This document shows, one piece after another, positions 26,090 through 35,836 of a stretch of DNA of 64,000 nt. Source of the DNA: Legionella londiniensis (lineage in GTDB: Bacteria; Pseudomonadota; Gammaproteobacteria; Legionellales; Legionellaceae). Location of the stretch: NCBI RefSeq assembly GCF_001467825.1, contig NZ_LNYK01000030.1, positions 27,829 to 91,828 on the forward strand, written 5' to 3'. The notes below the pieces were generated by a model. It saw only the letters and a list, made by a program, of their open reading frames with translations. It was not told where the DNA came from and searched no databases. The first letter of the stretch is position 1, and the number at the start of each line of letters is the position of its first letter. The translations under genes and the position numbers were made by a program.

Positions 26090-27491
26090 GATTGTTGCAA
26101 CCCTTGGGCCCTCCTGCAGTGAACCTGAATCGATACGGGCCTTACTGCAGGCAGGCGTCAATGTTTTGCGCATTAATTATTCCCATGCCAGTTCACTCGC
26201 CGGTAAAACCATTGCCAATGCCCGCCAACTCGCAAACGAGTTAAATCATCCTTTGGCGATTATGGCGGATTTACAAGGACCCAAAATTCGCATTGGCAAG
26301 TTTAAAAATAGCCCGGTTATCCTAAAAGAAGGGCAGACATTCACGCTTGACTGCAGTGATGACTCCCCGGGAGATGAAAGCGGCGTTTTTGTGGCTTATG
26401 AAAACCTTTGCAATGAGCTAAAAATTGATGATCATTTGCTTTTAAATGATGGCTTAATCGAGCTGCGCGTCAAGGCACTTTATCCCAATAAAATTGAGTG
26501 CCTGGTCATAGAAGGCGGCTTGCTGGGCAATCATCATGGGATCAACCGCAAAGGCGGCGGGCTTGCAGCGGGTGCTCTGACCGAGAAAGACATCAAAGAT
26601 ATGGCCGATGCGGTCAAGGCAGGAGTTGACTTTATCACCTTATCCTTTGTCAAGGATGCCAAAGATATCCGTCATGCCAGAAAACTGCTTGCTGATTTGG
26701 GTGCTGCCAATCTCCCTGTTATTGCAAAAATTGAACGTACAGAAGCGCTTCATCACCTCGATGATATTATTCGCGAAGCTGATGCAGTGATGGTGGCGCG
26801 CGGCGATCTGGGGGTTGAAATCGGCGCGGCTGAAGTGCCGGCCATTCAAAAGCGGATCATTGAAAAGACAAGGCGGCTGAATAAAGTAGTCATCACGGCA
26901 ACGCAAATGATGGAATCCATGATCAACCATCCGCAACCGACCCGTGCCGAGGTATCCGATGTGGCCAATGCCATTTTGGACGGGACAGATGCCGTGATGC
27001 TTTCAGCAGAAACCGCCAGCGGCCATTATCCAGTCAAAGTGGTTGCCATGATGGATAAAATCTGCTTGAGCGCTGAAAAACATGCCGCTTTTTCTTACCA
27101 TAAAGAACAGGAAATTTGTTCTTACCACCGCGCTGATCAGGCCATTGCCATGGCGACCATGCATGTGGCCAATCATTTTCCCATCAAGGCCATTATTGCC
27201 TTAACCGAATCCGGCGCAACTGCTGTCTGGATGTCGCGACTTTACAGCACAGTTCCGATTTATGCTATTTCGGATAATCAAAAAACAGTCCAGAGATTAA
27301 GTCTCGTGAACAATGTTTTTCCCTTTTATTTTGATTATCAAACTTTGGCAGAGGATAAAGTCAATCAAAAAACGCTTGAATTTGCAAAACGCAAGGGTTT
27401 AATTCATGAGGGTGAATTTGTACTGCTCACCAGAGGCCGGGTTATTGGCGAGCCGGGCGGTACAAATTCTCTTGAAATTGTACGCGCCTGA
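26070..27491 (+). CDS. pyk: Pyruvate kinase
   Basis: A 473-residue pyruvate kinase. The start [13 protein letters not shown], the substrate motifs [12 protein letters not shown] and [10 protein letters not shown], and [12 protein letters not shown] plus the [21 protein letters not shown] segment are all present. It makes pyruvate and ATP from phosphoenolpyruvate. The ATG lies inside the end of pgk, which overlaps it by 20 bases. It ends the glycolytic operon; the next gene converges after 9 bases. Confidence 0.97.
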   Translation: MLIRRTKIVATLGPSCSEPESIRALLQAGVNVLRINYSHASSLAGKTIANARQLANELNHPLAIMADLQGPKIRIGKFKNSPVILKEGQTFTLDCSDDSPGDESGVFVAYENLCNELKIDDHLLLNDGLIELRVKALYPNKIECLVIEGGLLGNHHGINRKGGGLAAGALTEKDIKDMADAVKAGVDFITLSFVKDAKDIRHARKLLADLGAANLPVIAKIERTEALHHLDDIIREADAVMVARGDLGVEIGAAEVPAIQKRIIEKTRRLNKVVITATQMMESMINHPQPTRAEVSDVANAILDGTDAVMLSAETASGHYPVKVVAMMDKICLSAEKHAAFSYHKEQEICSYHRADQAIAMATMHVANHFPIKAIIALTESGATAVWMSRLYSTVPIYAISDNQKTVQRLSLVNNVFPFYFDYQTLAEDKVNQKTLEFAKRKGLIHEGEFVLLTRGRVIGEPGGTNSLEIVRA

Positions 27492-27500
27492 GGAATCTGT

Positions 27501-28691
27501 TTAAGATGCTACGGCATCCAGCACGGGTGTCACTTCATTTTCAATCGGCTTTAAGATTTCTTTTGCGCCTGGAACATTAAAAAAGCGGAAGCTGCCTGTT
27601 GTAAGCTTGCTGATTACAGGTGCAAAGCCAAGGGTGACAATGGAAGTTACCACACAGCCAATCGCGGCCAACAGCTCACGCCAGCCATAATAACCGTTGA
27701 GGGTTTTTTCAGCAGTCCTGAGCGCAGTGTTACATTGCCCATTAAAATCTTTTGCACTCATTTTATTGGAAAAGTAGTTTTCACCGCTTGTTTTCAAGCT
27801 CTGGTATAACACTTCTGCTTCCCGGCTTGCCGTGGCGTATTGCGCGTTTGTTTTTGCCAATCGGGCAAGATGTGCGGTCTCTAGCTTCACTTTCTCTAAA
27901 ACTTCTTCAAATTCAAACTCGAGTTGGCGTTTTTTGAGCTTTTCTGCGCTAATGGCTGCAATATCGCCATATTTTTCATGAATGGATTGCAATACAGAAA
28001 TACATGCCTCTCTTTTGGCCTCTAATTCCGTACAGTCACGCTGGCTCATGAACGGTTTAATACAAGCTTTTAACTCGTCATACTTTTTAAGCACCTGGGT
28101 AAGCATTTCAATTGCCGATTCAGCCTGCAAATACATTTGCCGCATCTCTTTCAGCGAATCTTTATCATCTGATTCAATATAAGGCAAAACCGAGTGCAGA
28201 AAATCAGTTATCGCTTCTCCTGCACAAAAAAGCGGATTAACATTAAGACGGAAGGCAAATTCATCCCGGTATATATCCTGGCCAAGCCGCTCGAGTTCTT
28301 CTTTAGACTGAATAGAGGCTACCCTCTCCTTTAACATTTTCTCATCTGTGACCAAATGCCCAGTCAGAAATGCCTGTTCGTTATTAATCACATTGATCAA
28401 CTTCTTAAGGGCCAATATGATATTCTTATAATCTTGTTGCTTGTGAGAGTCCAGAGAACGAATCTCTTTAACCAGTTCCTGCACTGACACTTTTTGTACA
28501 CTGTCAACTTGCTTTGCATGAAGATGCGACATCCCCAAGAATGGAGGCATTGCACCGGGCAGTGGCGCGAACATAAATTCGCTGCTAAGCAATAACCGCC
28601 TTCCTTTTGCCCAGACATGATCTTTATATAAAGAGGCAATATATTGCTGTTGTTCTATAAGCTTGCGATAGAAAAAGTCACGATCTTTCAT
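27501..28691 (-). CDS. Unknown Legionella-type protein with coiled coil and C-terminal membrane segment
   Basis: A 396-residue protein without a recognised family. Residues about 40-330 are mostly helical and charged with coiled-coil character (SIQSKEELERLGQDIYRDEF, EFEEVLEKVKLETAHLARLA). A single hydrophobic segment lies near the C-terminus (about 343-362: LLAAIGCVVTSIVTLGFAPVI in part), followed by a short tail. This architecture is common in Dot/Icm effectors, but no catalytic motif or firm secretion signal is visible. It is convergent with pyk. Confidence 0.6.
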   Translation of the reverse strand: MKDRDFFYRKLIEQQQYIASLYKDHVWAKGRRLLLSSEFMFAPLPGAMPPFLGMSHLHAKQVDSVQKVSVQELVKEIRSLDSHKQQDYKNIILALKKLINVINNEQAFLTGHLVTDEKMLKERVASIQSKEELERLGQDIYRDEFAFRLNVNPLFCAGEAITDFLHSVLPYIESDDKDSLKEMRQMYLQAESAIEMLTQVLKKYDELKACIKPFMSQRDCTELEAKREACISVLQSIHEKYGDIAAISAEKLKKRQLEFEFEEVLEKVKLETAHLARLAKTNAQYATASREAEVLYQSLKTSGENYFSNKMSAKDFNGQCNTALRTAEKTLNGYYGWRELLAAIGCVVTSIVTLGFAPVISKLTTGSFRFFNVPGAKEILKPIENEVTPVLDAVAS

Positions 28692-28757
28692 GATACCTCA
28701 CAAAAAAAGGCGCGCGGGGATTTTTAACATCCCGCTTGCGCAATCAACACAGGGTGA

Positions 28758-29405
28758 TCATTCCATCGATTCTTTTTTCTTTGCCAATCCAAGTTTTTCT
28801 TTTAACCTTGCCACCGCATCAGGATCATACTGCTTGCTTGCCTTGCGTTTAACGATCACGGGCGCAGGTTTTCCGGAGGTTGAACCGGTATGCATGTGAT
28901 AAGAGCCCACAGGCTCTTCCAGTAAAACAGCATCATCCTCATCATCAACCTGTTGCAACCTGGGCAGATCGCGCGGTTGTGGCGAAATGGGTTTATTTGG
29001 ACTCATTTTCCGTGCATTTTTCGCGCTTTTCTCCACCCGCTTTTTGATTTTTAAGGCGGCGCGTTCGGCTTCTTCCTCGCTCACCGGCTCCACCGGATTA
29101 CCTTCTAAATCAATGCGCATCTCCCGCGCCTTGAGCACAGTTAAATAATCGACCCGGCGGGTAAAAATCACCACAGCTTCCCGCAGCTTGCTTTTTGAGA
29201 TACCCGCAGCGGCTGCTTCATCAGCATAGGCGAGGAGGTCATTCATGATGCCCAATTTTAAAGGTCTGATGCGGGTTGCGTTATCAAACGCCTGGGGAAA
29301 TCTGGCCGCCAGCCAGCGCAGCGCCTCAAGGCGCGCTTGCTTCGCATGGTGTTTTTGTTTTTGATTGACGATGGCAGTTCGCGGATGCAGCGTCTGTTTT
29401 CTCAT
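28758..29405 (-). CDS. rocC: ProQ/FinO-family RNA chaperone, RocC-like
   Basis: A 215-residue protein with an N-terminal ProQ/FinO domain (about 25-120: RWLAARFPQAFDNATRIRPL, KLGIMNDLL, AVVIFTRRVDYL) and a basic, low-complexity C-terminal tail. RocC in Legionella pneumophila is a ProQ/FinO protein that uses the RocR small RNA to repress competence genes. The symbol is assigned from the domain and from its place beside pyk and mmsA/mmsB, as I recall in L. pneumophila. RocR is encoded elsewhere and was not seen here. Another ProQ paralogue remains possible. Confidence 0.75.
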   Translation of the reverse strand: MRKQTLHPRTAIVNQKQKHHAKQARLEALRWLAARFPQAFDNATRIRPLKLGIMNDLLAYADEAAAAGISKSKLREAVVIFTRRVDYLTVLKAREMRIDLEGNPVEPVSEEEAERAALKIKKRVEKSAKNARKMSPNKPISPQPRDLPRLQQVDDEDDAVLLEEPVGSYHMHTGSTSGKPAPVIVKRKASKQYDPDAVARLKEKLGLAKKKESME

Positions 29406-29584
29406 GCAGTAACCCTTAAGTGGAGATCCATATATGCTGGCAAGATAACGACAAAAAATGAGCGCATAATGTACAATATTTTATCCTCATTTTGCAAGTC
29501 ATCACGTGGCATCCAGGATATTATCTAGTCAAAAAGTCTGCAAAGTATATAATTAGATTAGCTTGACTTAAAGTGCTCATATTT

Positions 29585-29764
29585 ATGAAACGATTATTCA
29601 TGCTGTTTCTTTGCTTTTTTTTCCCCTGGCTCGTTTTACTCATATATGACAATCCAGGCGGAGCGCTCATCGCCTTGATTATGCAGGGAACGATCATCGG
29701 TTGGATTCCGGCGGTATTTTGGGCAAGGCGCGTGGTCAAAAGCCAACGCAAAAAGAAATCTTGA
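29585..29764 (+). CDS. YqaE/Pmp3-family small membrane protein
   Basis: A 59-residue protein with two hydrophobic helices (FMLFLCFFFPWLVLLI and ALIALIMQGTIIGWIPAVFW) joined by a YDNPGG turn, and a basic KSQRKKKS tail. This matches the Pmp3/YqaE proteolipid family, associated in other organisms with membrane potential or stress. ATG 29585 gives the normal family length; an ATG four codons upstream also exists. It lies upstream of dapB with its own small unit. Confidence 0.75.
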   Translation: MKRLFMLFLCFFFPWLVLLIYDNPGGALIALIMQGTIIGWIPAVFWARRVVKSQRKKKS

Positions 29765-29853
29765 GCATGGCCCGACATTCCACCCTTGTTCAGCAAAAAG
29801 GACGCAGGAAAATCTGCTCGATTTGCACAAGGCAATACTAAATTGGAGCGATT

Positions 29854-30591
29854 ATGCAAAGCCGAATTCTGGTCAATGGAGCCTTTGGCAAAATGGGTTC
29901 TTTGGCCTCTGAAACACTGAACAACCATCCCAAATTTCATCTTGTCGCCAAATTGGGAAGGCAGGACGATTTAGCAGGCGCAATCGTTGCCCATAAAGCA
30001 GAGATTGTGCTTGACTTAACCACTGCCGAGTCCGTTTTTGAAAATGCCCTAACCATTATTAGCCAGAATGCCCATCCAGTCATTGGTACCAGCGGCTTAA
30101 CTGGCAGTCAGATTGAGCATTTGCAGGCTTTATGCCAGGAAAAAGGTTTAGGCGGCATCATTGTGCCTAATTTTTCCATTGCGGCAGTTTTGATGATGCG
30201 TTTTGCAAGTATTGCTGCCCGCTATTTTCCAGAAGCGGAAATTATTGAGGCCCACCATCAACAAAAGCTTGATGCGCCTTCGGGCACGGCATTGAAAACA
30301 GCCGATTTGATTGCCGATGCAAGATATCGTGAAAAAAAACAATTGCGCCTGAAAGAGCTGTTGCCGGGAGCCAGAGGCGCAATTCATCGCGATGTTTCGG
30401 TTCACTCCATAAGATTGCCAGGTTTTCTTGCCCGTCAGGAAGTGATTTTTGGCCAGCCGGGAGAAACGCTGACCATCACTCATAACAGCATCGATCGGGC
30501 TTCTTTTATGCCGGGCGTGATTTTAGCCTGCCTTCGCGTCAAAGAGCTTGAGAGGCTTTATTATGGGCTTGAGCATTTGCTGGATGATTAA
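29854..30591 (+). CDS. dapB: 4-hydroxy-tetrahydrodipicolinate reductase
   Basis: A 245-residue reductase with the dinucleotide-binding NGAFGKMGSLA at the start and the catalytic motif IEAHHQQKLDAPSGTALKTA. It reduces the dipicolinate precursor with NAD(P)H in lysine and diaminopimelate (peptidoglycan) synthesis. A short ribosome binding site (TTGGAGCG) precedes the ATG. The frame is intact and near the usual length. Confidence 0.95.
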   Translation: MQSRILVNGAFGKMGSLASETLNNHPKFHLVAKLGRQDDLAGAIVAHKAEIVLDLTTAESVFENALTIISQNAHPVIGTSGLTGSQIEHLQALCQEKGLGGIIVPNFSIAAVLMMRFASIAARYFPEAEIIEAHHQQKLDAPSGTALKTADLIADARYREKKQLRLKELLPGARGAIHRDVSVHSIRLPGFLARQEVIFGQPGETLTITHNSIDRASFMPGVILACLRVKELERLYYGLEHLLDD

Positions 30592-30646
30592 ATGTGCCAG
30601 AACATGCTAAACTGATTTGCCCTGACTATAATAGGAAAAATTAAGG

Positions 30647-30829
30647 ATGATAATAAAAAAAATTGGATATTTTACCGGCTATTCAAACTCCGGCATCCAG
30701 GAGGCATTGGAAAACGCGCTTGAAAAAGCGGGTGATCATTTGCATTTTGAAGTTGTCGAAACAAGTTGTTTTCAAGCCGGAGAAAATGATCGCGAGTATC
30801 AGGTGACTTTAAGCACTTATGCGGAATAA
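30647..30829 (+). CDS. Dodecin-like small protein
   Basis: A 60-residue protein reading GYFTGYSNSGIQEALENALE and then HFEVVETSCFQAGENDREYQ, ending VTL. The SI/GIxEAxxNALxKA helix, the FEVVET strand and the YQVTL end match the dodecin fold (flavin-storing dodecamers). The flavin-stacking Trp next to FEVVE in classic dodecins is not obvious here (HLHFEVVET), so ligand binding may differ. A short AAGGATG precedes the ATG. Confidence 0.65.
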   Translation: MIIKKIGYFTGYSNSGIQEALENALEKAGDHLHFEVVETSCFQAGENDREYQVTLSTYAE

Positions 30830-30965
30830 GCCGCATACCGCATAAACGAGCGCTGCCTATCCAGCACAACGTTTTCTACTGAACTGAATCGCTTAGAATG
30901 GATGCAATAAGACTTTATTAGAGATTAAATACTCTCCCTACCTGATAAAAAAGGAGTTTGAGCAG

Positions 30966-32462
30966 ATGACTTACACGGTTCCTCATTATTTGAATGGTCA
31001 ATTATTTATCAATTCTGATACAGAAAGCAAACCCGTTTACAATCCGGCTTATGGTGAAATAATCGGCGAGGTCTATTTTGCGGATAAAGCTATTTGCGAT
31101 CAAGCCGTAAACAGCGCAAAAGAGGCTCTGGCTTCATGGTCTGACACGCCCCCGATTAAACGGGCGCGAATACTGTTTAAATTTCGGGAATTACTGGAAA
31201 AACATCAGCTTGAATTGGCTAAAATCGTCACGCGCGAACATGGCAAGACTCTGGACGATGCCAAAGGATCCGTTGCCCGCGCTATTGAAGTGGTCGAGTT
31301 TCACTGCGGCTTAATGACCCAGCTGCAGGGCACTTTTTCTCTGAACGTTTCAAATCAAATAGATTGTCATACCTTTCGCCAGCCCCTTGGTGTTTGTGCC
31401 GGCGTATCGCCGTTTAACTTTCCGGTGATGGTTCCCGTCTGGATGATGATACCTGCGATTGCTTGCGGCAATACTTTTATCTTGAAGCCTTCTGAACAAG
31501 ACCCATCCGCCCCTGTCCGCCTTTTGGAGTTGCTGTCTGAGGCAGGGCTGCCTCCGGGCGTTGCCAATTGCGTGCAGGGGGATAAAAATACCGTTGATTA
31601 TTTATTGCAAAATCCGGACATATCCGCTTTTACGGCAGTGGCCTCCACGCCCGTTGCTGAATACATTTATAAAACAGCAACCGCATTGGGCAAACGCTCT
31701 CATACTTTTGGCGGCGCGAAAAATCATTGTGTCGTTATGCCTGATGCCGATTTGGAGCAGGCAGCAAGCGCTGTGGTCGGTGCTGCGTATGGCTCCGCAG
31801 GGGAACGCTGTATGGCAATTTCTGTAGTAGTGGCCGTGGGTGAGGAAACAGCTGAAAGGCTGCTTGAAAAGATGAAGCCTTTAATCGGTGCCATTCAGGT
31901 TGACCCGGGTGAAGTGGAAGGCTGCGATATGGGGCCTTTAATCAGCCAAGCGCATCGTATGCGCGTTCTCAACGCGATTGATGGAGGCATTGAAGAAGGC
32001 GCCAAGCTCGTTATTGACGGCAGAGGATTTAAACATCCCAAATACCCGGAGGGATTTTTTGTGGGACCAAGTCTGTTTGATTGTGTCACAGAAAAAATGT
32101 CCATCTATCAAAAGGAAATTTTTGGCCCGGTACTGATGATGGTGCGCAGCCCAAGCTTTCAAGAAGCATTAAATCTTGTCAACCGCAACCAGTATGGCAA
32201 CGGGACAGCTATTTTTACCCGCGATGGCTATAGTGCCCGGGAATATGCGCAAAGAGTGCAGGCAGGCATGGTAGGCATTAATATTCCAATTCCTGTCCCT
32301 GTTGCCAGCCATCCTTTCGGCGGTTGGAAACGTTCATCATTTGGCGATACCAATATGCATGGCACCGAGAGTATCCAGTTTTACACACGCCGTAAAACCA
32401 TTACCAGCAAATGGCCTGCGAGTGAGTTTCAAACAAGCCAGTTTGTGATGCCAAGTCATTAG
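30966..32462 (+). CDS. mmsA: Methylmalonate-semialdehyde dehydrogenase (acylating)
   Basis: A 498-residue aldehyde dehydrogenase of the MmsA group. It has SPFNFPVMVPVWM, a KPSEQDPSAP segment, and the catalytic Cys in GSAGERCMAISVV. FGDTNMHG lies near the end. It converts (methyl)malonate semialdehyde to propionyl- or acetyl-CoA in valine and inositol breakdown. A strong AAGGAG precedes the start. mmsB follows after 23 bases, so the two form a valine-catabolism operon. Confidence 0.94.
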   Translation: MTYTVPHYLNGQLFINSDTESKPVYNPAYGEIIGEVYFADKAICDQAVNSAKEALASWSDTPPIKRARILFKFRELLEKHQLELAKIVTREHGKTLDDAKGSVARAIEVVEFHCGLMTQLQGTFSLNVSNQIDCHTFRQPLGVCAGVSPFNFPVMVPVWMMIPAIACGNTFILKPSEQDPSAPVRLLELLSEAGLPPGVANCVQGDKNTVDYLLQNPDISAFTAVASTPVAEYIYKTATALGKRSHTFGGAKNHCVVMPDADLEQAASAVVGAAYGSAGERCMAISVVVAVGEETAERLLEKMKPLIGAIQVDPGEVEGCDMGPLISQAHRMRVLNAIDGGIEEGAKLVIDGRGFKHPKYPEGFFVGPSLFDCVTEKMSIYQKEIFGPVLMMVRSPSFQEALNLVNRNQYGNGTAIFTRDGYSAREYAQRVQAGMVGINIPIPVPVASHPFGGWKRSSFGDTNMHGTESIQFYTRRKTITSKWPASEFQTSQFVMPSH

Positions 32463-32485
32463 GTTGATATCATTCAGGAGGAATC

Positions 32486-33376
32486 ATGGCCAAAATAGGA
32501 TTTGTGGGCTTAGGCCACATGGGATTGCCGATGGCAAAAAATTTGCTCAAGGCAGGGCATGCCGTTACAGGCTTTGATCTGAAGGAATCAGCCCTGAAAG
32601 CCTTCACTGAAGCAGGAGGCATCCGTGCTGGAAGTATTCAAGAAAGCGGGCGGGGACAGGATATTTTAATGACCATGCTGCAAACCGGAGAGCAGGTTTT
32701 GGAAGTCTGTACAGGAATGGACGGCTTCTTTTCCGACGCAACTCCCGGCTCTTTATATATTGATTGCTCATCCATTGCAGTCTCTCATGCGAGGGCTGTT
32801 CATGAGCAGGCAGAGTTCCATCAACTTCTGGCAGTTGATGCACCGGTTTCCGGAGGGGTCGCAGGCGCTGAAGCGGCAACACTGACTTTTATGGTGGGCG
32901 GCAGGGAAGAAAGTTTCAATAAGGCTCGCCCCATTCTCGCCCAGATGGGCAAAAAAATCATCCACACCGGCAAAGCCGGAAGCGGACAGGCCGCGAAGAT
33001 TTGCAATAATATGATTCTTGGCATCTCCATGATTGCCATTTCCGAAGCTTTTGTGCTCGCCAAGCGCTTAGGTCTTTCTGAAAAAAAATTATTTGAAGTG
33101 GTTACCAATTCTTCCGGCAACTGCTGGGCTATGGAGCATTATGTGCCAGTTGCAGGAATATTGGAGAATGTGCCCGCCAGCCATGGCTATCAGCCAGGCT
33201 TTAGCTCAGCCATGATGCTTAAAGATTTGCGCTTAAGCCAGGATGAGGCAGATTTCGTAGAAATTGAGACGCCAATGGGGGCAAAAGCCAAGGAAATTTA
33301 TCAGGAATTTAATGAACAGGGTAATGCTGACTTGGATTTTTCAGCCATTATTCAATACATCGGGCGGGAAAAATAA
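32486..33376 (+). CDS. mmsB: 3-hydroxyisobutyrate dehydrogenase
   Basis: A 296-residue beta-hydroxyacid dehydrogenase. It starts with the NAD-binding KIGFVGLGHMGLPMAKNLLK, then DAPVSGGVAGAEAATLTFMV (substrate loop) and GKAGSGQAAKICNNM with the catalytic Lys. It oxidises 3-hydroxyisobutyrate to methylmalonate semialdehyde, the substrate of the upstream mmsA product. AGGAGG precedes the ATG. Intact. Confidence 0.94.
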   Translation: MAKIGFVGLGHMGLPMAKNLLKAGHAVTGFDLKESALKAFTEAGGIRAGSIQESGRGQDILMTMLQTGEQVLEVCTGMDGFFSDATPGSLYIDCSSIAVSHARAVHEQAEFHQLLAVDAPVSGGVAGAEAATLTFMVGGREESFNKARPILAQMGKKIIHTGKAGSGQAAKICNNMILGISMIAISEAFVLAKRLGLSEKKLFEVVTNSSGNCWAMEHYVPVAGILENVPASHGYQPGFSSAMMLKDLRLSQDEADFVEIETPMGAKAKEIYQEFNEQGNADLDFSAIIQYIGREK

Positions 33377-33455
33377 AATTTGTGTATTTTGTTGACAACA
33401 CTTTTAAGGTATTAAAAAATGGATTGACTATTAACCAATAAATGGAGGTAGTGCC

Positions 33456-33719
33456 ATGAAAAGATCGATGCCTATTGATATTCCAGGCAGGCGCCGCAAA
33501 GAAGAACAATTAGACGAAGAGGATATTTTTGGCAATCACAGCTCAAAATCAAATAAAGAAGACTCAAGTCCCCCTCCCTTTTATCATCACAATCCCATTA
33601 AAGCGGAAGAACTTGAAAGACGGTATAAGACTCGACAATTCATGTTGGGTATGAATAAAGAATCCTCAAAAGACGCGGAACAATCTGAGCAGGCACAGTC
33701 GCTTAAATCCTCAATGTAA
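33456..33719 (+). CDS. Unknown small hydrophilic protein
   Basis: An 87-residue charged protein, proline-rich in the middle (SSPPPFYHHNPIKAEELERR), with no membrane segment or recognised domain. It has a strong GGAGGT ribosome binding site about 8 bases before the ATG and is followed by a bidirectional-looking hairpin, so it is probably expressed. It looks disordered. No function assigned. Confidence 0.6.
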   Translation: MKRSMPIDIPGRRRKEEQLDEEDIFGNHSSKSNKEDSSPPPFYHHNPIKAEELERRYKTRQFMLGMNKESSKDAEQSEQAQSLKSSM

Positions 33720-33752
33720 AAGTTAAACCCAAAATATTTTTTGCCTGAATTT

Positions 33753-33772
33753 CCTGCAGCAACCGCTGCAGG
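33753..33772. terminator. Hairpin between convergent genes
   Basis: CCTGCAGC-AACC-GCTGCAGG is a perfect 8-bp stem with a 4-base loop between the small protein (plus) and engB (minus). It is well placed as a bidirectional terminator, although the flanking U tracts are weak. Confidence 0.55.
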
Positions 33773-33775
33773 CGT

Positions 33776-34396
33776 TTATCGCTCACTTTCTGTCTTCAAA
33801 TCAAGCCAGTGATTCAAAACATCAATCAAAGGCTCAACACCCAGTTTTTTTAAGGCAGAAAAACTTTGCGCGGTGATCAAGTCGTTATATTGCTCATAAT
33901 GCTTTTGTACTTGCAATACCGTGTTTTTCACTTGTCCCTTGCTTAACTTGTCTGCCTTGGTTAAAAGAATATGTACCGGAAGATGGCGTGCGATAGCCCA
34001 ATCTGCCATCATTTGATCCAGTTCTTTTAAGGGATGGCGAATGTCCATTAATAAAATTAACCCGCGAAGGCACTGGCGGGTTTCCAAATATCGAGCCAGT
34101 GTTTCCTGCCATCGCTGTTTTATTTCAAGGTTTACTTTCGCATAGCCATATCCTGGCAAGTCAATCAGGCGGCGGGTAGTATCCTTCACAGAAAATATAT
34201 TGATGAGCTGGGTCCGGCCCGGAGTTTTACTGGTACGGGCCAGTTGTTTGATGCCCGTTAAGCAATTCAATGCGCTTGATTTTCCAGCATTCGAGCGGCC
34301 GGCAAAAGCAACCTCGTACCCTGTGTCTTCAGGTAACTGGTTTATTTTTGCAACACTTTTTAAAAATTGGGTTTGCGCGTATGGATTTGCAATCAT
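33776..34396 (-). CDS. engB: Ribosome biogenesis GTPase EngB/YsxC
   Basis: A 206-residue GTPase with G1 [10 protein letters not shown]3 DLPGYG (in [12 protein letters not shown]), and G4 LTKADK. It assists late assembly of the large ribosomal subunit. It is divergent from the cytochrome c4 gene, and engB, cytochrome c4 and dsbA form a recurrent neighbourhood in gammaproteobacteria. Intact and typical length. Confidence 0.95.
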   Translation of the reverse strand: MIANPYAQTQFLKSVAKINQLPEDTGYEVAFAGRSNAGKSSALNCLTGIKQLARTSKTPGRTQLINIFSVKDTTRRLIDLPGYGYAKVNLEIKQRWQETLARYLETRQCLRGLILLMDIRHPLKELDQMMADWAIARHLPVHILLTKADKLSKGQVKNTVLQVQKHYEQYNDLITAQSFSALKKLGVEPLIDVLNHWLDLKTESER

Positions 34397-34493
34397 TATG
34401 GAAATTCACTTTATGGGCAATTCAATCATGAGGATTTGCAGACAGTATTGGACAAAGTGTACCATTAAACGATGCATAATCCGTGAGGCCGTC

Positions 34494-35093
34494 ATGAAAA
34501 GCTTGTTGTTTGTGTTTTTACTATTAAGCGCATTTTTAACACACGCTGTTGGCAATTATCAAGCTGGAGAAGAAAAATCCCAGGTCTGCGCCGCATGCCA
34601 CGGTACCAAAGGCATTAGCACTAATCCGCAATGGCCAAGCCTTGCCGGCCAGCATGCCGCCTATCTTGCAAAGCAATTGCGAGACTTCAAGGCAGACGGC
34701 CAACGTCCTTCAGCAGTCATGACCCCCATCGCAAACCCTTTGACTGAGCAGGATATAGAGGATTTAGCAATTTTTTATTCACAACAACCCCTGCCTCAGG
34801 AAGCAACCCCAAGACAATATCTCGCCCGCGGTGAGCAGTTGTATCGAGGCGGTGATTTTGCAAAACACATCACAGCCTGCATTGCCTGCCATGGCCCAAA
34901 CGGTATGGGTAATGCCCAAGCGATGTTTCCTGTCCTGTCAGGGCAAATGCCGCAATACACCGTTAAAGAATTACAGGCATTCAAGGAGAATATACGCCGC
35001 AATGATCTGCATTCCATCATGAGGGACATCAGTCAGCGAATGGATAAGGAAGACATGGAGGCTGTTGCCTATTATGTTGCTGGACTGCATTGA
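34494..35093 (+). CDS. Diheme cytochrome c4-type protein
   Basis: A 199-residue exported protein. A signal peptide (MKSLLFVFLLLSAFLTHAVG) is followed by two c-type heme motifs, CAACHG (about residue 32) and CIACHG (about 128), each with a downstream Met-containing stretch. This double-domain layout is cytochrome c4, a periplasmic electron carrier to terminal oxidases. ATG 34494 is chosen because it begins the signal peptide, although the open frame extends to 34200. dsbA follows after about 50 bases. Confidence 0.9.
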   Translation: MKSLLFVFLLLSAFLTHAVGNYQAGEEKSQVCAACHGTKGISTNPQWPSLAGQHAAYLAKQLRDFKADGQRPSAVMTPIANPLTEQDIEDLAIFYSQQPLPQEATPRQYLARGEQLYRGGDFAKHITACIACHGPNGMGNAQAMFPVLSGQMPQYTVKELQAFKENIRRNDLHSIMRDISQRMDKEDMEAVAYYVAGLH

Positions 35094-35143
35094 AAAAATA
35101 GCTTGGGCGATTATAATTCGCCATTTACCAGGAAATAAGCCCA

Positions 35144-35776
35144 ATGTTTAAATATCTTGTTTCACTTTTTTTCTTATTGGTATTCAGTTCCAATGTCTTG
35201 GCTGAGGAATTTATCGCAGGCCAGGATTATATCATCCTTAAAACATCAGTTGAAAAAACCGCGACAAATCAAGGTTCCATTGCAGTCACCGAGTTTTTTA
35301 GCTATGGCTGTCCCTGGTGTTACCGCCTTGAGCCATCGCTTAACCGCTGGGTAACGCGGCAAGGCAATAAAATTACTTTCAAAAAAATACCTCTTGTTTT
35401 TAATCAAGACTGGGCATTTTATGCCAAAGCTTATTATACAGCCGAGGCGCTGGGGCGGGTGCCGGAATTTTCAGAGCAACTGTTCAAGGCAATTTTACAA
35501 GATAAGCGCCAGTTAAACAGCAATGAAGCCATGATTGAATTTTTCAGTCAGCGAGGAGTCGATAAATCCTTTGCAGAAAGCGCATTTTTACATTCTCCAA
35601 GTGTCGATATGGCACTGGAAGAAGCTAAGTCACTGATGGCGGAATATCAAATTCATGCAGTCCCCGCTTTTATCGTGAACCGGCAATATAAAACTGACTT
35701 GCAATTGGCAAAATCAGAAGAACGGCTCTTTGCCATTATCGATTTTTTGATTCAGAAAGCGCAGCAAGGCAAATAA
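35144..35776 (+). CDS. dsbA: Periplasmic thiol:disulfide interchange protein DsbA
   Basis: A 210-residue protein with a signal peptide (MFKYLVSLFFLLVFSSNVLA), the active site FFSYGCPWCYRLEP (CPWC), and the cis-proline region HAVPAFIVN. DsbA oxidises cysteines in exported proteins. The motif and length agree with the DsbA1-type enzyme rather than the larger DsbA2 of Legionella, but this distinction is inferred. It follows the cytochrome c4 gene. Confidence 0.92.
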   Translation: MFKYLVSLFFLLVFSSNVLAEEFIAGQDYIILKTSVEKTATNQGSIAVTEFFSYGCPWCYRLEPSLNRWVTRQGNKITFKKIPLVFNQDWAFYAKAYYTAEALGRVPEFSEQLFKAILQDKRQLNSNEAMIEFFSQRGVDKSFAESAFLHSPSVDMALEEAKSLMAEYQIHAVPAFIVNRQYKTDLQLAKSEERLFAIIDFLIQKAQQGK

Positions 35777-35836
35777 TATCGTTTTGTTCACTCCATCAGG
35801 ACAGCGGATGTTTTGATCTGCTTTCTGATGGAAAAT

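Noticed and set aside
33392..33415. TTGACA followed by TATTAA before the small protein at 33456
   Set aside because: The spacing of 12 bases is too short for a normal sigma-70 promoter.
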